From Apricaphanius iberus (lineage: Eukaryota; Chordata; Actinopteri; Cyprinodontiformes; Aphaniidae): 64,000 nt of DNA. Shown here piece by piece: positions 63,440-64,000 of this stretch. Where the stretch lies: the NCBI GenBank assembly GCA_028564705.1, contig JAPXFQ010000192.1, forward strand, positions 186,001 through 250,000, read 5' to 3'. Numbering within the stretch: the stretch's first letter is position 1; each line of letters starts with the position of its first letter. Both the position numbers and the translations under genes were made by a program. Below the pieces are notes generated by a model. The model saw nothing but the letters and a program-made list of their open reading frames with translations, was not told the DNA's origin and did not search any database.

Positions 63440-63950
63440 CACAAGGTGTAAAGCTTAAGTTTATGTCCTGGAACTGTAGAGGTTTGCAGAAAAAAAAAAA
63501 AAAGATTAAACAAGTCATAAATAAATTAAGATTCAGGTTCAAAAATTATATTCTTACAGGAAACACATACTGCTAAAGAAGACCATATTAAAATAAGTAG
63601 GAGATGGCAGGGGGATGTCTATGAAGCATTATTTCATTCACAGGCAAGAGGGGTTATGACACTCATCCATAGCTCAATTCCTTTACAAGTTTCCAACATA
63701 ATCAAAGATAAACTTGGAAGATATTTAATTATCCAAGGCTCACTACTTGTAACTAGCTTGAATCTTGTAAATGTTTATGGTCCGAATGTGGACGATCCAA
63801 AGTTTTTCACTGACCTCTTCCTGACTCTCTCTTCCCTCCCAGGTGCATAAATATATGCAGCGGACTGGAACTGCACATTACATCCAGTTGTGGACCGCTC
63901 TACAGGGGTTGACCAAACCCATAATAAGAGTAGGACAACTATTAATCACT
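63440..63950 (+). pseudogene. L1 ORF2 endonuclease start, copy C
   Basis: It begins LKFMSWNCRGLQK, the standard start of the L1 endonuclease (the N in WN(C/V)RG is catalytic). An A-run at 63489-63503 shifts the frame. It continues FLQETHTAKEDHIKISRRWQ (catalytic E), RGVMTLIHSSIPLQVSNIIK, SLNLVNVYGPNVDDPKFFTD, and after a stop AADWNCTLHPVVDRS, where GDWN is expected, then TTINHFIKD. The SINE at 63961 cuts it. Confidence 0.85.
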
Positions 63951-63960
63951 TTATAAAAGA

Positions 63961-64000
63961 TCCATCCATCCATTTTCTTTACCGCTTAATCCTTAATGGG
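63961..64000 (-). mobile_element. SINE tail at the right edge
   Basis: TCCATCCATCCATTTTC then TTTACCGCTTAATCC is the reverse complement of the SINE 3' tail. The rest lies beyond the window. Confidence 0.75.

Larger units (their letters stand above)
61860..63960 (+). mobile_element. L1-clade LINE, copy C (ORF1 and start of ORF2)
   Basis: ORF1 (61906-62800), an AT-rich inter-ORF region of about 640 bp, and the start of the ORF2 endonuclease (63440-63950), all on the plus strand. The copy is cut at the right by a SINE at the window edge, so it may continue outside. Its ORF1 is related to the minus-strand ORF1 remnant at 27117-27490. Confidence 0.85.

Overview
The window looks like gene-poor, repeat-rich DNA from a teleost fish. 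I found no host gene that I can support. Almost every recognisable coding stretch belongs to a transposable element. The mix is typical of teleosts: Rex1 and Rex3 retrotransposons, L2-clade LINEs whose 3' ends read like (ATTGAA)n, fish-type L1, a Penelope-like element with a GIY-YIG nuclease, Ty3/Gypsy elements, hAT and piggyBac-type DNA elements, and a tRNA-headed SINE with a (GGAT)n tail. The species cannot be named from the sequence alone.

Layout. 0.4-5.3 kb: a TIR element carrying an L2 LINE (minus), which itself carries an LTR-like block. 5.3-13.3 kb: mostly unassigned, with a Tc1-like remnant, a TTAA-type (piggyBac-like) element, a truncated SINE and an L2 3' half. 13.3-15.7 kb: Rex3 (plus) split by an L2 (minus). 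15.7-22.3 kb: unassigned DNA, a dispersed repeat, a degenerate minisatellite and another L2 end. 22.5-27.5 kb: an L1 in pieces (minus) around a deleted ZMYM1-type hAT gene. 27.5-33.8 kb: a Gypsy pol (plus) split by a complete hAT element with 8-bp target duplications. 33.8-35.1 kb: a second, badly decayed Gypsy (minus). 35.5-42.4 kb: an L2 (plus) split twice, once by a TIR element containing a hAT that contains another hAT-like block, and once by a Rex1 containing a TTAA-type element. 42.4-48.5 kb: an inverted Rex1 end, a full-length SINE, a non-autonomous hAT and a degenerate tandem repeat. 48.56-56.90 kb: a nearly intact Ty3/Gypsy element (minus) with both LTRs, primer-binding site, polypurine tract, open gag and open pol. 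57.5-64 kb: a hAT end, a 5'-truncated Penelope-like element with a hammerhead-like motif, a 50-bp SINE stub, an L2, two L1 fragments and a SINE at the right edge.

The strongest material is the 8.3-kb Gypsy element. Gag and pol lie in different frames. The heptamer GGGAAAC sits directly before the gag stop, in the register expected for -1 ribosomal frameshifting, and the pol frame is open from that point for 1,567 codons. The protease, however, has D-R-G in place of the catalytic D-S/T-G. Two further points deserve tests: the hammerhead-like motif downstream of the Penelope GIY-YIG ORF, and a pair of 1.0-1.2 kb TTAA elements. The nested insertions give a relative order of events, because several host elements rejoin cleanly when the insert is removed.

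In short, the genes here are mobile-element enzymes (reverse transcriptase, endonuclease, integrase, transposase). Most are broken by frameshifts, stops or truncation. Only the Gypsy gag and pol and the Penelope C-terminal ORF are uninterrupted over long stretches.
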